DNA of 64,000 nucleotides from Oscillospiraceae bacterium (GTDB lineage Bacteria > Bacillota > Clostridia > Oscillospirales > Ruminococcaceae). The notes under the pieces are model-generated. The model was not told where the DNA came from. It saw only the letters and a program-made list of their open reading frames with translations, and searched no databases. The position numbers and the translations under genes were made by a program. Shown here piece after piece: positions 41,929 through 50,528 of this stretch; position 1 is the first letter of the stretch, and every line of letters begins with the position of its first letter. The stretch spans positions 49,772 to 113,771 of the forward strand of contig JAFWQJ010000079.1 in the NCBI GenBank assembly GCA_017545185.1, written 5' to 3'.

Positions 41929-41957
41929 ATAATATGACAATCATGTGATTTTGTCAA
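41929..41957 (-). promoter_or_regulatory. Minus-strand sigma-A promoter before the pilus locus
   Basis: TTGACA, 17 bases, TATTAT on the minus strand, pointing away from the pilus genes. A plus-strand TATAAT (41,925-41,930) overlaps it. Confidence 0.65.
41935..41956. promoter_or_regulatory. Inverted repeat in the pilus control region
   Basis: TGACAA, 10 bases, TTGTCA. It lies just downstream of the plus-strand TATAAT and inside the minus-strand promoter, so a protein bound here could affect both directions. Confidence 0.4.
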
Positions 41958-41999
41958 AAGAGTCACAAAAATTGCCGTATCCGAAACGGAGTGAGCCGG

Positions 42000-42635
42000 A
42001 TGAAAAAAAAGAATGATTTGCAGCGGCTCAGCCGGAAGGAGCTTGTTTCGCTGATCCACACACTGCAGGAGGACACTGCGCCCGACGCGGATACCGCCGC
42101 AAAGCTGCAGCAGGCAGAGGCGGAGCATCAGAAGCGGATGCACCGCGCCGGTATCGGCAGGATCATCCGGACTGTTGCGGCAGCGGCACTGGTCGCAGCA
42201 GCGGCTGCCGTTCTGCTCACGACGATTTTCCTGCCGGTCATCCAGATCTCCGGCAGCAGCATGGAGCCCTCCCTGCACGACGGCGATATTGTCCTGCTGT
42301 GGAAGGGGCACCGGTATGCGTCCGGTCAGCTCTGCTGCATCTCGTGGCAGAATAAGCTCCTTGTCAAGCGCGTGATCGCGCAGGGCGGCGAGACTGTCGA
42401 TATGGACGAAAACGGCAATGTCTACGTCAACGATACGCTCCTTGACGAGCCGTATCTCAAAGAAAAAAGCATCGGGGAATGCGACATCACATTCCCGTAT
42501 ATCGTACCGGAGGACACCGTGTTTGTCCTCGGTGACAGCCGCGCGGCTTCGGTTGACAGCCGGAGCTCTGTCATCGGCTGCATCACAGACGAGCAGATCG
42601 TCGGCCGCGTCCTGTTCCGGGTCTGGCCGCTCTGA
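42000..42635 (+). CDS. Signal peptidase I of the pilus locus
   Basis: 211 residues. An unusually long charged cytoplasmic N-terminus (about 55 residues, KNDLQRLSRKELVSLIHTLQ) precedes one membrane helix. The S26 catalytic domain has Ser in SGSSMEPSLHDGD and Lys in NKLLVKRVIAQGGE, and a conserved GDSR motif. Dedicated signal peptidases (SipA type) accompany sortase pilus operons in Gram-positive bacteria and process or chaperone pilins. The start is the ATG 8 bases after GGAG; an upstream GTG in frame is less likely. It is the first of four genes. Confidence 0.93.
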   Translation: MKKKNDLQRLSRKELVSLIHTLQEDTAPDADTAAKLQQAEAEHQKRMHRAGIGRIIRTVAAAALVAAAAAVLLTTIFLPVIQISGSSMEPSLHDGDIVLLWKGHRYASGQLCCISWQNKLLVKRVIAQGGETVDMDENGNVYVNDTLLDEPYLKEKSIGECDITFPYIVPEDTVFVLGDSRAASVDSRSSVIGCITDEQIVGRVLFRVWPL

Positions 42636-42672
42636 TCTGACAGTTTATGCAGAAAGGGGTGAGATATCGGTT

Positions 42673-45600
42673 TTGAAGCGCAGAATTGAACAGGCCGTCG
42701 CGCAGTTCCGGATCAACCGGACAAAGCGACGACGAACCGCCGCATTGCTGCTGGCACTATCCTGCTTTGTATCCGCAAACGTCTTCTGGGCTCTGCGGGA
42801 TACCGGAACGGCTCTGACAGACGAAGCACTCTGCGGTACGGAAGAACATGTACACACTGCAGAATGCTATGAAGCATTCCCGGCAGACGGCTCCGGTGAC
42901 GCAGCCGATATCGCCCTTGACGAGAACGGCAACAGGATCCGCCGCCTGATCTGCGGAAAAGAGGAGCATATCCACTCCGCGGAATGTGTGCCGTCTCTGA
43001 CTGCGGATGTTGAATCTGCAGCAGACTGGGAGGCGACCCTGCCGGACAGCACAGCCGATTCCCTGCGCGAGCAGCTTGCACGCACGGCGGAATCGCAGCT
43101 CGGCTATACCGAAAGTGAACGGAACTTTTCCGTCACGAACGGAGAACGCCGCAATTATTCGCGGTACGGACAATGGTACGGTAGTCCCTACGGGAACTGG
43201 AATCCGCTGTTCGTATACTTCTGCCTCTATTATGCAGGCGTCCCGGAGGATCGCATCCCCGGACGCGGCGGCTGCTGGGCATGGTCGGTGAAGCTCGCGA
43301 AGGAAGGACTCATCCGAACAGCCGAAAACGGTACGCCTGCCCGCGGCGACATTCTCCTGCTCGATCAGGATTCAGACGGCAGAACCGACCGCATCGGCAT
43401 TGTCACGCTGACGCAGACCGCCGGAGAAGGGCTGGTCATCACGGCGGCAGAGGGTGCCTGTGACGGCGCCGCAGCCGAAATGTGCTATCTCTGGAACGAT
43501 CCCTGCATTGCAGGCTTCGTTTCCCCGGAGGATCCGGAGACGCTGCCCGCACTGGAATACAGCGTCGCGTCGGAATCTCTGATTACCGTTCACGCTTCTG
43601 CGGAGACTGACGTTTTCCCGGCCGGAACCGTGATGTCCGTGACGGATATCACGCCGGAGGAGGCCATGCAGCTCGCAGAGAATGCAGCAGACGGGACGGA
43701 GCTGGTACAATCTGCACGCGCAGTTGATATCAGCTTCCGCGATAAAGAAGGCAATGAGCTGGAGCCCGCTGACGGTCAGACGGTCAGCGTACAGATCGCT
43801 TTGCCGGAGGATCAGCAGTTTTCGGGCGATTCGCGCAGGCTGCTCCATATCAGAGACGACGGCACGGCTGAAACAGTCCCCGACGCGGTGTTCACGGAGA
43901 ATGCCGTCACGTTTGAAGCGGAATCCTTCTCCATCTATCTTGTGACGGAGGACGGACCCGTTCACAAGGACAGCATCCTGCTCCCCGGTTCCTACGGTCA
44001 GATCTATCCGAATTCCTACGATCATCCCTATGTGATGAACGTAGGTGAAACGATCACGCTGATCGGTGAGGGCTCCATAGATAACGGAGAGGAACACTAT
44101 CTGTATATCAATCCGGAGAACAGCTATGTCCGGCAGGTCGGCACGATCTCCCCGCTGCCGTCCGATGATCCTTCCGTCTGCAGAACAACAGGTCAGTTCC
44201 AGGCGATCCGCCCCGGCAAAACGAATGTTGTCGTAGACATCGGAAGAAACGGCAATCACGATTATCAGAACTTCTGGATCGAAGCAGTGCCGCAGATCTA
44301 TGTCAAGACGGCCATGGGCGAAACCAGCAAGGACGAGGTACATGAATATCTGCCGGGCGTCGATCTGGCTGACGGCGGTGTCGCATATTTCTTCGGTTCG
44401 GATATCAAAATGGTCTATGACAGCAACGGCAATCCGAAATACGTCATGAACGCCGACCATTCCGAAAACACCTATTACCGCATAGCATTCGGGGATGAGA
44501 TCGAAGTCGTCAGCTACGCTATGAAATCCGATATCGACGCAAATCATCTCGATTTCTCCAGCAGTCACTGGTACATTCTTGAAAAAGTCGGTGATTCCAG
44601 TTACGAACCGGTCGATCCGGAGAAACCGGACGATCTGATCCGTATCACCGCGAAATACAGAGTCAACGAATGCTATGAGTGGGACAGAGAGCACCAGTAT
44701 ATACAGTTCCGTGATACGAAAATGTATGTCTGGGGTGAGTACAGTGATAAGGGGCTTTCCCACGCTGATATTGAGATCGCTGACGGCGGCACGTACCGGG
44801 TCGAAACAACGATCGAGGATCTCGACGGCACCATTACAACGGTCATCACTGAATACGATGCCTTTGTTTCCGATGTTAACAGCTGTCAGATTATCGGCTA
44901 TGACAACAATGTGATCGTATCTTTTTCAAGCGGCGATTACTTCCGCAACGGCGAACCCGGCGGCGGCTCACAGTTTGAGCTGACCTCAAACTATGTCCGG
45001 GATCCGAACGGTCCTTTTCTGATAAACGGAGAACGGATTTCGGTCCGGGGCGATTCTTTCGCTCTGAACGCTGTCAATACCACAAGGTTTGATGTCAAGC
45101 TTCTGCTGAAGCCGAAAACCGAAACCGTTACCAAAACCAGAGACGGCGTGCAGATCTCGCAGAACTCCTACGACATCACGGACCGGCAGGAAATGACCGT
45201 TCCCAGCCAGGTCTTTGAGATGAATCACCAGAGCGTGATTGATGCATTCAACAAATGCCCGATGCGAAGCGGTCTTGACTTCACGCTGAAAGCCGATGTC
45301 AATTCGGTATCCAGCTTGTTCCTCCTGAATCCGTATGCCAAAAAGATCGTGGAAAACGGTGTGCTTGAGGACAATGCATACGAATTTGAACTGCTCGACT
45401 GGAATGACCTCCGGTATGCAGGACATTTCAATCCGGATGCCAATGCCCATGTCAGCAGCAGCGATCCTGCGTTCGCGCAGATCCCGAATGACGCACAAGC
45501 CGATCGAGCATTCCAGATCATTGACCGCGATCAGCAGCACGCTTACGAATACGTCTGGGGCGCGGATATCGACGGTGACGGTCTGGAAGCGGCACTGAAC

Positions 45601-46188
45601 CGGGATGAATACTTCCGAAACCAGAACCTGAACAGACCGGACCGCATCTATTGGAACTGGAATTCGATCCCGCAGGACCAGAAGGAACGGTTCTTCGCAC
45701 TCGCGAAACAATATGTGACAGGAGAAGGCAGCAGTATTGAAGCCGGTGATTCCTATTACGCCGTTCCGTACAGAGGGCTTTGCCTCTATCAGTTCCGCGC
45801 AAAGTCCACTGTGATCCAGACCGCGCGCAATGACGCAAACGGCGATGTCAACTTCGATATGATCACGATCCGAGACGCCGGAACCTATTTTTACCAGATC
45901 CGGGAGGTCATACCGCCGGATGCCGGCGAAGGAATGGATTATGATGCCCACACTGCCACGATCAGGGTCGATATCCGGAAGGACGGCGACAAATACCAGA
46001 AGGAAGTTTCCTATATCGGCAAGGACGGGTCGGCAACCATGAACTTCATCAATACGTTCCGGCCGTATACGCTCCCCGCCACGGGCGGCAGCGGCGTAAT
46101 CCCCTATCTTTTTGCAGGCACAGGCATCATCGCCTTGTCTATACTGTTGATTTACCGCAGAAGAAAAGAGGTGTTTGACAGCCGATGA
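42673..46188 (+). CDS. Large sortase-anchored pilus adhesin with pseudo-CHAP domain
   Basis: About 1171 residues. It probably starts at TTG, 12 bases after AAAGGGGT; there is no better start before the basic N-terminus and signal segment (RRRTAALLLALSCFVSANVF). Two copies of a Cys/His motif follow (CGTEEHVHTAECYE, CGKEEHIHSAEC). A CHAP-like domain (about 135-290, RYGQWYGSPYGNWNPLFVYF) has Asn where the catalytic Cys is expected and lacks the His of the usual HxGIV motif (DRIGIV). Long beta regions lead to an FctA/Spy0128-type domain (TIRDAGTYFYQIREVIP) and the LPATG sorting signal with membrane helix and basic tail. It is the likely tip or minor pilin. Confidence 0.88.
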   Translation: MKRRIEQAVAQFRINRTKRRRTAALLLALSCFVSANVFWALRDTGTALTDEALCGTEEHVHTAECYEAFPADGSGDAADIALDENGNRIRRLICGKEEHIHSAECVPSLTADVESAADWEATLPDSTADSLREQLARTAESQLGYTESERNFSVTNGERRNYSRYGQWYGSPYGNWNPLFVYFCLYYAGVPEDRIPGRGGCWAWSVKLAKEGLIRTAENGTPARGDILLLDQDSDGRTDRIGIVTLTQTAGEGLVITAAEGACDGAAAEMCYLWNDPCIAGFVSPEDPETLPALEYSVASESLITVHASAETDVFPAGTVMSVTDITPEEAMQLAENAADGTELVQSARAVDISFRDKEGNELEPADGQTVSVQIALPEDQQFSGDSRRLLHIRDDGTAETVPDAVFTENAVTFEAESFSIYLVTEDGPVHKDSILLPGSYGQIYPNSYDHPYVMNVGETITLIGEGSIDNGEEHYLYINPENSYVRQVGTISPLPSDDPSVCRTTGQFQAIRPGKTNVVVDIGRNGNHDYQNFWIEAVPQIYVKTAMGETSKDEVHEYLPGVDLADGGVAYFFGSDIKMVYDSNGNPKYVMNADHSENTYYRIAFGDEIEVVSYAMKSDIDANHLDFSSSHWYILEKVGDSSYEPVDPEKPDDLIRITAKYRVNECYEWDREHQYIQFRDTKMYVWGEYSDKGLSHADIEIADGGTYRVETTIEDLDGTITTVITEYDAFVSDVNSCQIIGYDNNVIVSFSSGDYFRNGEPGGGSQFELTSNYVRDPNGPFLINGERISVRGDSFALNAVNTTRFDVKLLLKPKTETVTKTRDGVQISQNSYDITDRQEMTVPSQVFEMNHQSVIDAFNKCPMRSGLDFTLKADVNSVSSLFLLNPYAKKIVENGVLEDNAYEFELLDWNDLRYAGHFNPDANAHVSSSDPAFAQIPNDAQADRAFQIIDRDQQHAYEYVWGADIDGDGLEAALNRDEYFRNQNLNRPDRIYWNWNSIPQDQKERFFALAKQYVTGEGSSIEAGDSYYAVPYRGLCLYQFRAKSTVIQTARNDANGDVNFDMITIRDAGTYFYQIREVIPPDAGEGMDYDAHTATIRVDIRKDGDKYQKEVSYIGKDGSATMNFINTFRPYTLPATGGSGVIPYLFAGTGIIALSILLIYRRRKEVFDSR

Positions 46189-46247
46189 TCTCCTGCGTAC
46201 ATACAGTATCCGATACTCCGAATCCAAAACAGAAAGGAATTGTAACC

Positions 46248-47960
46248 ATGAAAAAAATGAAACGACTGGCATCCCTGCTTCTCGTGACGGCATCCTTCTT
46301 TGCAATGAGCATGACATCCTTTGCAGAGGACTACACGATCACGATCAACAAGCCGAGCTCCAGCAGCATCACGCTTGCAAACCACACCTATGAGGCCTAT
46401 CAGATCTTCAGCGCCGTGCTGGATTCCGCGCACACCGATTCACAGGAGGGCACGCTCTCCCAGATTCAGTGGGGCACAAACGCGAACGGTACTGCGATCA
46501 TTGAAGCGCTGACCGGTACGAGCGCACCGGCTGCGCTGAAAACCGCATTCGCATCCTGCGCAGGTGTTCCGGAAGCACAGCAGGCAGAAGCCGTTGCAAG
46601 AGTTCTGGAAGAAAATCCGGATCTTGCACCCGCATTTGCCGATGCAGCTGCACCGACGCTGACCGGCACACCCGTAAAGGGCGCAAAGGGTGATACTACC
46701 CTGACTGTGACGGACGGCCCCGGCTACTACCTCATCAAGGATGTGGACAACACCCTGACCGCGGCAGGCTCCGAGGCATACACCGACTTCATCCTCAAGG
46801 TCGTGGATAATGTGGATGTGACCGTCAAGGCAGACGCCCCGACACTGACCAAGGTCATCGACGAGGGCGAGGGCGTGGAAGCCAACACCGCAAGCATCGG
46901 TGACAAGATCCCCTACAAGGTCACCTCCAAAGTCCCGGATATGCAGGGCTACACCAAGTATTTCTTCGTGATCGACGATACCATGGATACAGGTCTTACC
47001 TTCAACGATGACGTTGCGGTCGCGATCGGAGACACAACGCTGGCCAATGATGCATTTGAAGTTACAAAGAACGGCCAGTCGTTCAAGATCGTTCTGAAGA
47101 ACTTTATTCAGTATAATACCGAGGATTTCATTGACAAGCCGATCACCGTGACCTACAGCGCAACGCTCAACGAACAGGCAAAGGTCACCACGGAGGGCAA
47201 TGAGAACAAGGCACAGCTGACCTACTCCAACAACCCGAACGTCAAGCCGGATCCGGATAACGATACCGATGTTCCGGGCGATCATGATGTCTACGGCCAG
47301 ACGCCGGAGGACAACACCATGACCTATACCACCGAGCTGAAGCTGATTAAGCTCGACAACTCCACCGGCGATCCGCTGAAGGGCGCAAAGTTCAGCATCA
47401 CCGGCGAAGCACTGAATGCCGTGCTGATCAACGGCCAGGTCTATGAGAAGGACGCTGAAGGTACCTACTACAAGCTGAAGGACGGCACCTATACCACGGA
47501 CGGTTCCGGTGATGACAAGCTCTACGATTCCAAGGATCAGAAGTACAGCCTTGTGGAAAGCGTCACCAAGACAACCGATAAGACCAAGATCAACACCGAA
47601 GCTTACACCGGCGCGGACGGCATCCTGCGGTTCACGGGTCTCGGCGCAGGCACCTATGAGATCGAGGAAATTGAGGCACCGGAGGGCTACAACAAGCTCG
47701 ATCCGAGCAAGATCACTGTGACGATCGGCACGGACGGCGAAGTGACCGTCAGTGACTGCAGATGGACGTTCGTCAGCAATCCGGAAGGCATCGCGGAGGA
47801 GGACGGCGTCTACACGCTGACCTTCAAGAACAGCAAGGGCATCATCCTGCCCGGCACCGGCGGCATCGGTACCGTGATCTTCTACATCATCGGTTCTGCC
47901 ATGATCGCAGCGGCGATCATCATGGTCGTCAGAAAGAAAAAGACAGCATCCAATAAGTAA
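46248..47960 (+). CDS. Major pilin with isopeptide domains and LPGTG signal
   Basis: 570 residues. Signal peptide (MKKMKRLASLLLVTASFFA); an N-terminal domain with PGYYLIKDVDN; a fimbrial isopeptide D2-type domain (SIGDKIPYKVTSKVPDMQGY); a Cna-B/SpaA-type domain with the E-box-like GTYEIEEIEAPEGYN; and a C-terminal LPGTG, membrane helix and KKKTASNK tail. Sortase joins such subunits into covalent pili through a pilin Lys and the LPxTG Thr. The start follows AGAAAGGAA. Between this gene and the sortase lies a very strong hairpin without a T tract. Confidence 0.95.
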   Translation: MKKMKRLASLLLVTASFFAMSMTSFAEDYTITINKPSSSSITLANHTYEAYQIFSAVLDSAHTDSQEGTLSQIQWGTNANGTAIIEALTGTSAPAALKTAFASCAGVPEAQQAEAVARVLEENPDLAPAFADAAAPTLTGTPVKGAKGDTTLTVTDGPGYYLIKDVDNTLTAAGSEAYTDFILKVVDNVDVTVKADAPTLTKVIDEGEGVEANTASIGDKIPYKVTSKVPDMQGYTKYFFVIDDTMDTGLTFNDDVAVAIGDTTLANDAFEVTKNGQSFKIVLKNFIQYNTEDFIDKPITVTYSATLNEQAKVTTEGNENKAQLTYSNNPNVKPDPDNDTDVPGDHDVYGQTPEDNTMTYTTELKLIKLDNSTGDPLKGAKFSITGEALNAVLINGQVYEKDAEGTYYKLKDGTYTTDGSGDDKLYDSKDQKYSLVESVTKTTDKTKINTEAYTGADGILRFTGLGAGTYEIEEIEAPEGYNKLDPSKITVTIGTDGEVTVSDCRWTFVSNPEGIAEEDGVYTLTFKNSKGIILPGTGGIGTVIFYIIGSAMIAAAIIMVVRKKKTASNK

Positions 47961-47980
47961 TCCGTTCAAATAACAGGCAG

Positions 47981-48029
47981 GATCCGGCGGCGGGAGATGT
48001 GTTCGCACATTTCCCGCCGCATCCGGATC
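47981..48029 (+). other. Strong hairpin between pilin and sortase genes
   Basis: GATCCGG pairs with CCGGATC outside, and CGGCGGGA-ATGTG pairs with CACAT-TCCCGCCG inside, closed by a TTCG loop. No T tract follows. It may protect the pilin mRNA end or reduce sortase expression. Confidence 0.7.
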
Positions 48030-48049
48030 ACTGCAGCAGGGAGAATCCC

Positions 48050-48919
48050 ATGAAAAAGTATCTTTACAGTCTCACAGTTGCGGCACTTTTTCTCGTCGGA
48101 TTCTCCGTGCTGCTGTATCCTGCGGTCAGTGCTTACATCAACGAAAAGCACGCCTCGCATCTGGTCGCGGGTTATAACGACAAGGTTGAAAACGCAACGG
48201 ACGAGGAACTCGACCGATTGTTTGAGGAAGCCGCAGCCTATAACAAAACGCTGCGCGAGACCTCCGGCTCGTTTTATCATCCGCAGAGCGTGGAGGGCTA
48301 CCGCGATGTGCTCGATATCACCGGCACCGGCATCATGGGATATATCACGATCCCGAAGATCAAGGTCGAGCTGCCGGTCTATCACGGCATTGACGAGGGC
48401 GTCCTGCAGATCGGCGCGGGACATCTTGAGGGCAGCGATCTGCCGATCGGCGGCGTTTCGGTGCACAGTGTCCTCTCCGGACACCGCGGCCTGCCGAGCG
48501 CAAAGCTCTTTACCAATCTGAACAAGCTGGACAAGGGCGACCGCTTTATCATCACGATCCTGAACCGGACGCTGAACTACGAGGTCGATCAGATCAAGAT
48601 CGTCAAGCCGACCGAAAGCGACGATCTGCTGCGCATTGCGGGCGAGGATCACTGCACGCTGCTGACCTGCACCCCCTACGGCATCAACAGTCACCGGTTG
48701 CTCGTGCGCGGCATCCGCGTGGATGACCCCGAGACCGCAAAGCCGGGTATCTATGTCCCGAATGAGGCGTTCCGCATCCATACGCTGCTGGCCGCATCGG
48801 TCGCCGGCGTCCCGATCATGCTGCTCTTTATGCTGCTTCTGTTCTGCCGGTACTGCCGGAACAAACGGACAGCGAAAAAGGAAAACGCCGCGCAGAACAA
48901 AGCAGAAACATTGCAATAA
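48050..48919 (+). CDS. Class C sortase (pilin polymerase)
   Basis: 289 residues. N-terminal membrane helix, sortase domain with catalytic His in VLSGHRGLPSAKLF, Cys in TLLTCTPYGINSHRLLVRG and the conserved Arg in that same stretch, then a C-terminal membrane helix and charged tail. Two membrane segments and the gene order mark class C, which polymerises pilins. The DPF/W lid motif usual before the core is not obvious (DITGTGIMGYI instead). The start follows AGGGAG. Housekeeping sortase A, needed for wall anchoring, is not in the window. Confidence 0.95.
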   Translation: MKKYLYSLTVAALFLVGFSVLLYPAVSAYINEKHASHLVAGYNDKVENATDEELDRLFEEAAAYNKTLRETSGSFYHPQSVEGYRDVLDITGTGIMGYITIPKIKVELPVYHGIDEGVLQIGAGHLEGSDLPIGGVSVHSVLSGHRGLPSAKLFTNLNKLDKGDRFIITILNRTLNYEVDQIKIVKPTESDDLLRIAGEDHCTLLTCTPYGINSHRLLVRGIRVDDPETAKPGIYVPNEAFRIHTLLAASVAGVPIMLLFMLLLFCRYCRNKRTAKKENAAQNKAETLQ

Positions 48920-48928
48920 TTTATGACA

Positions 48929-48965
48929 AACAGGGAGAATGCTTCGGCCTTCTCCCTGCTTTTTA
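48929..48965 (+). terminator. Terminator of the pilus operon
   Basis: CAGGGAGAA pairs with TTCTCCCTG, followed by CTTTTT. Confidence 0.88.
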
Positions 48966-49018
48966 TGCGTAGCAGAATGCAGAACCTGCGCGGTTCAGCT
49001 TGTTTTTTTTCGTATCAC

Positions 49019-49047
49019 TTGACAATATCCGCCGAAAACAGTATAAT
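49019..49047 (+). promoter_or_regulatory. Sigma-A promoter of the oxidoreductase operon
   Basis: TTGACA, 17 bases, TATAAT, full consensus. Confidence 0.9.
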
Positions 49048-49100
49048 AGTATCATACACTGCAAATCCTGCAAAATATCAAACAGAAAAGAGTAATGCGT

Positions 49101-50528
49101 ATGTATGATATCGTCATCATCGGAGCCGGTATCACCGGTTCCATGCTGAGCTGGAAGCTCTCCCGCTATCAACTCAAGGTCGCGGTTCTCGAAAAGGAAA
49201 ACGACATCGCAGAGGGTGCGACCATGGCAAATTCCGCGGTCGTGCATGTCGGCTACGATCCGGAGGACGGCTCCCTCAAAGCCGAGCTGAACGTCAAGGG
49301 CGCGCAGCAGTATGAAGCGATCTGCAAACAGCTGCACTGCACGTACAAAACTGTCGGCGCGTATATCGCGGCCTGCGGTGCAGAGGAAGAACAGCAGCTG
49401 CTCGTATTAAAAGGCAGAGCCGATGCGAGAGGCATCCCCTATCGCCTGCTGACCGGTGACGAAGCCCGTGCAGAGGAGCCGAATCTCTCCGAGAATGTCA
49501 CGCAGGTGCTTGATTTCTACACGACTGCGGTCATTTATCCGTGGGAGGTCGCGATCGCCTGCATGGAATCCGCATGTCAGAACGGCACGGAGCTGTTCCT
49601 GAATGCGCCGTGCCTCAACATCAACAAGCATGAGGACTGCTATGTGATCGAAACGCCGAAGGGCATCTTCCGGACGAGATACGTCGTCAATGCGGCGGGC
49701 GTTCATGCGGAGGAGATCCACAATATGATCGCGAAGGCGGACTGGCACGCGACCCCGAGAAAGGGCGAATACTACGTGCTCGATCAGGACGCACAGCCGA
49801 TCCGGCATATCATCTTCCCGGTGCCGTCTAAGGAAAAGGGCAAGGGCGTGCTTGCGATCCCGACTGTTTACGGCAATACGCTGATCGGCCCGAACAGCGA
49901 TTTTCTGGACGATCCGGACGACAACGGCACGACCGTCGAGGGGCTTGCCTACGTCCGTACCAATATCAGCAAGACGCTGAAAAACATTCCGCTGAACCGC
50001 TCGATCCGCACCTTTGCGGGCATCCGTCCGACGACGACATGTCCCGATTTCATCGTCGAGGAGGTCGCGGGCACACCGCATTTCATTGACGCCGTTTCGA
50101 TCGAGTCGCCGGGTCTGGCATCGTCTCCGGCGATCGCGGACAGGATCATCTCGATCCTCGCGGAAACACTGAAGCTGACCGAGAACCCGGATGCGGACAT
50201 GTCCCGCAGAAAGCCTGTCGTGCTTGCGGATATGACGCCGGAGGAACGCAATGCGCTGATCGCAAAGGAACCGGCATACGGCAAAATCATCTGCCGCTGC
50301 GAGCAGATCTCCGAGGGCGAGATCCTCGACTGCATCCGCCGTCCCTGCGGTGCCAAAACCGTCAAGGGCATTAAGAAGCGGGCGCGTCCCGGCATGGGCA
50401 GATGTCAGGGCGGATTCTGTGAGCCGAAGATCGTGCATATCCTTGCAGCAGAGCTCGGCATCTCGCCGCTGGACGTCGTATACGACAGCGAAAAATCTAA
50501 CATTCTGGAAAGTGAAAATCGGCTATGA
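49101..50528 (+). CDS. GlpA-like FAD-dependent dehydrogenase with [2Fe-2S] domain
   Basis: 475 residues. The N-terminus has the FAD-binding GAGITGSMLSWKL, and the DAO-type fold continues to about 370 (RKGEYYVLDQ, TFAGIRPTTTCPDFIVEE). The C-terminal part has a BFD-like cysteine cluster (IICRCEQISEGEI, RPGMGRCQGGFC). This is the usual build of the clostridial glycerol-3-phosphate dehydrogenase-like protein found in operon with an FAD/NAD oxidoreductase and a DUF1667 protein, both of which follow. L-2-hydroxyglutarate is an alternative substrate. GAAAAGAG precedes two close ATGs; the second is chosen. The stop overlaps the next start (ATGA). Confidence 0.87.
   Translation: MYDIVIIGAGITGSMLSWKLSRYQLKVAVLEKENDIAEGATMANSAVVHVGYDPEDGSLKAELNVKGAQQYEAICKQLHCTYKTVGAYIAACGAEEEQQLLVLKGRADARGIPYRLLTGDEARAEEPNLSENVTQVLDFYTTAVIYPWEVAIACMESACQNGTELFLNAPCLNINKHEDCYVIETPKGIFRTRYVVNAAGVHAEEIHNMIAKADWHATPRKGEYYVLDQDAQPIRHIIFPVPSKEKGKGVLAIPTVYGNTLIGPNSDFLDDPDDNGTTVEGLAYVRTNISKTLKNIPLNRSIRTFAGIRPTTTCPDFIVEEVAGTPHFIDAVSIESPGLASSPAIADRIISILAETLKLTENPDADMSRRKPVVLADMTPEERNALIAKEPAYGKIICRCEQISEGEILDCIRRPCGAKTVKGIKKRARPGMGRCQGGFCEPKIVHILAAELGISPLDVVYDSEKSNILESENRL

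Noticed and set aside
46185-46247. Longer start for the major pilin
   Set aside because: The extension overlaps the end of the adhesin gene and lacks a ribosome binding site. The ATG at 46,248 follows AGAAAGGAA and begins a typical signal peptide.
43372-46317. Two minus-strand frames of 440-460 codons inside the adhesin gene
   Set aside because: The plus strand shows a coherent adhesin with a sorting signal. The minus translations are compositionally typical antisense.
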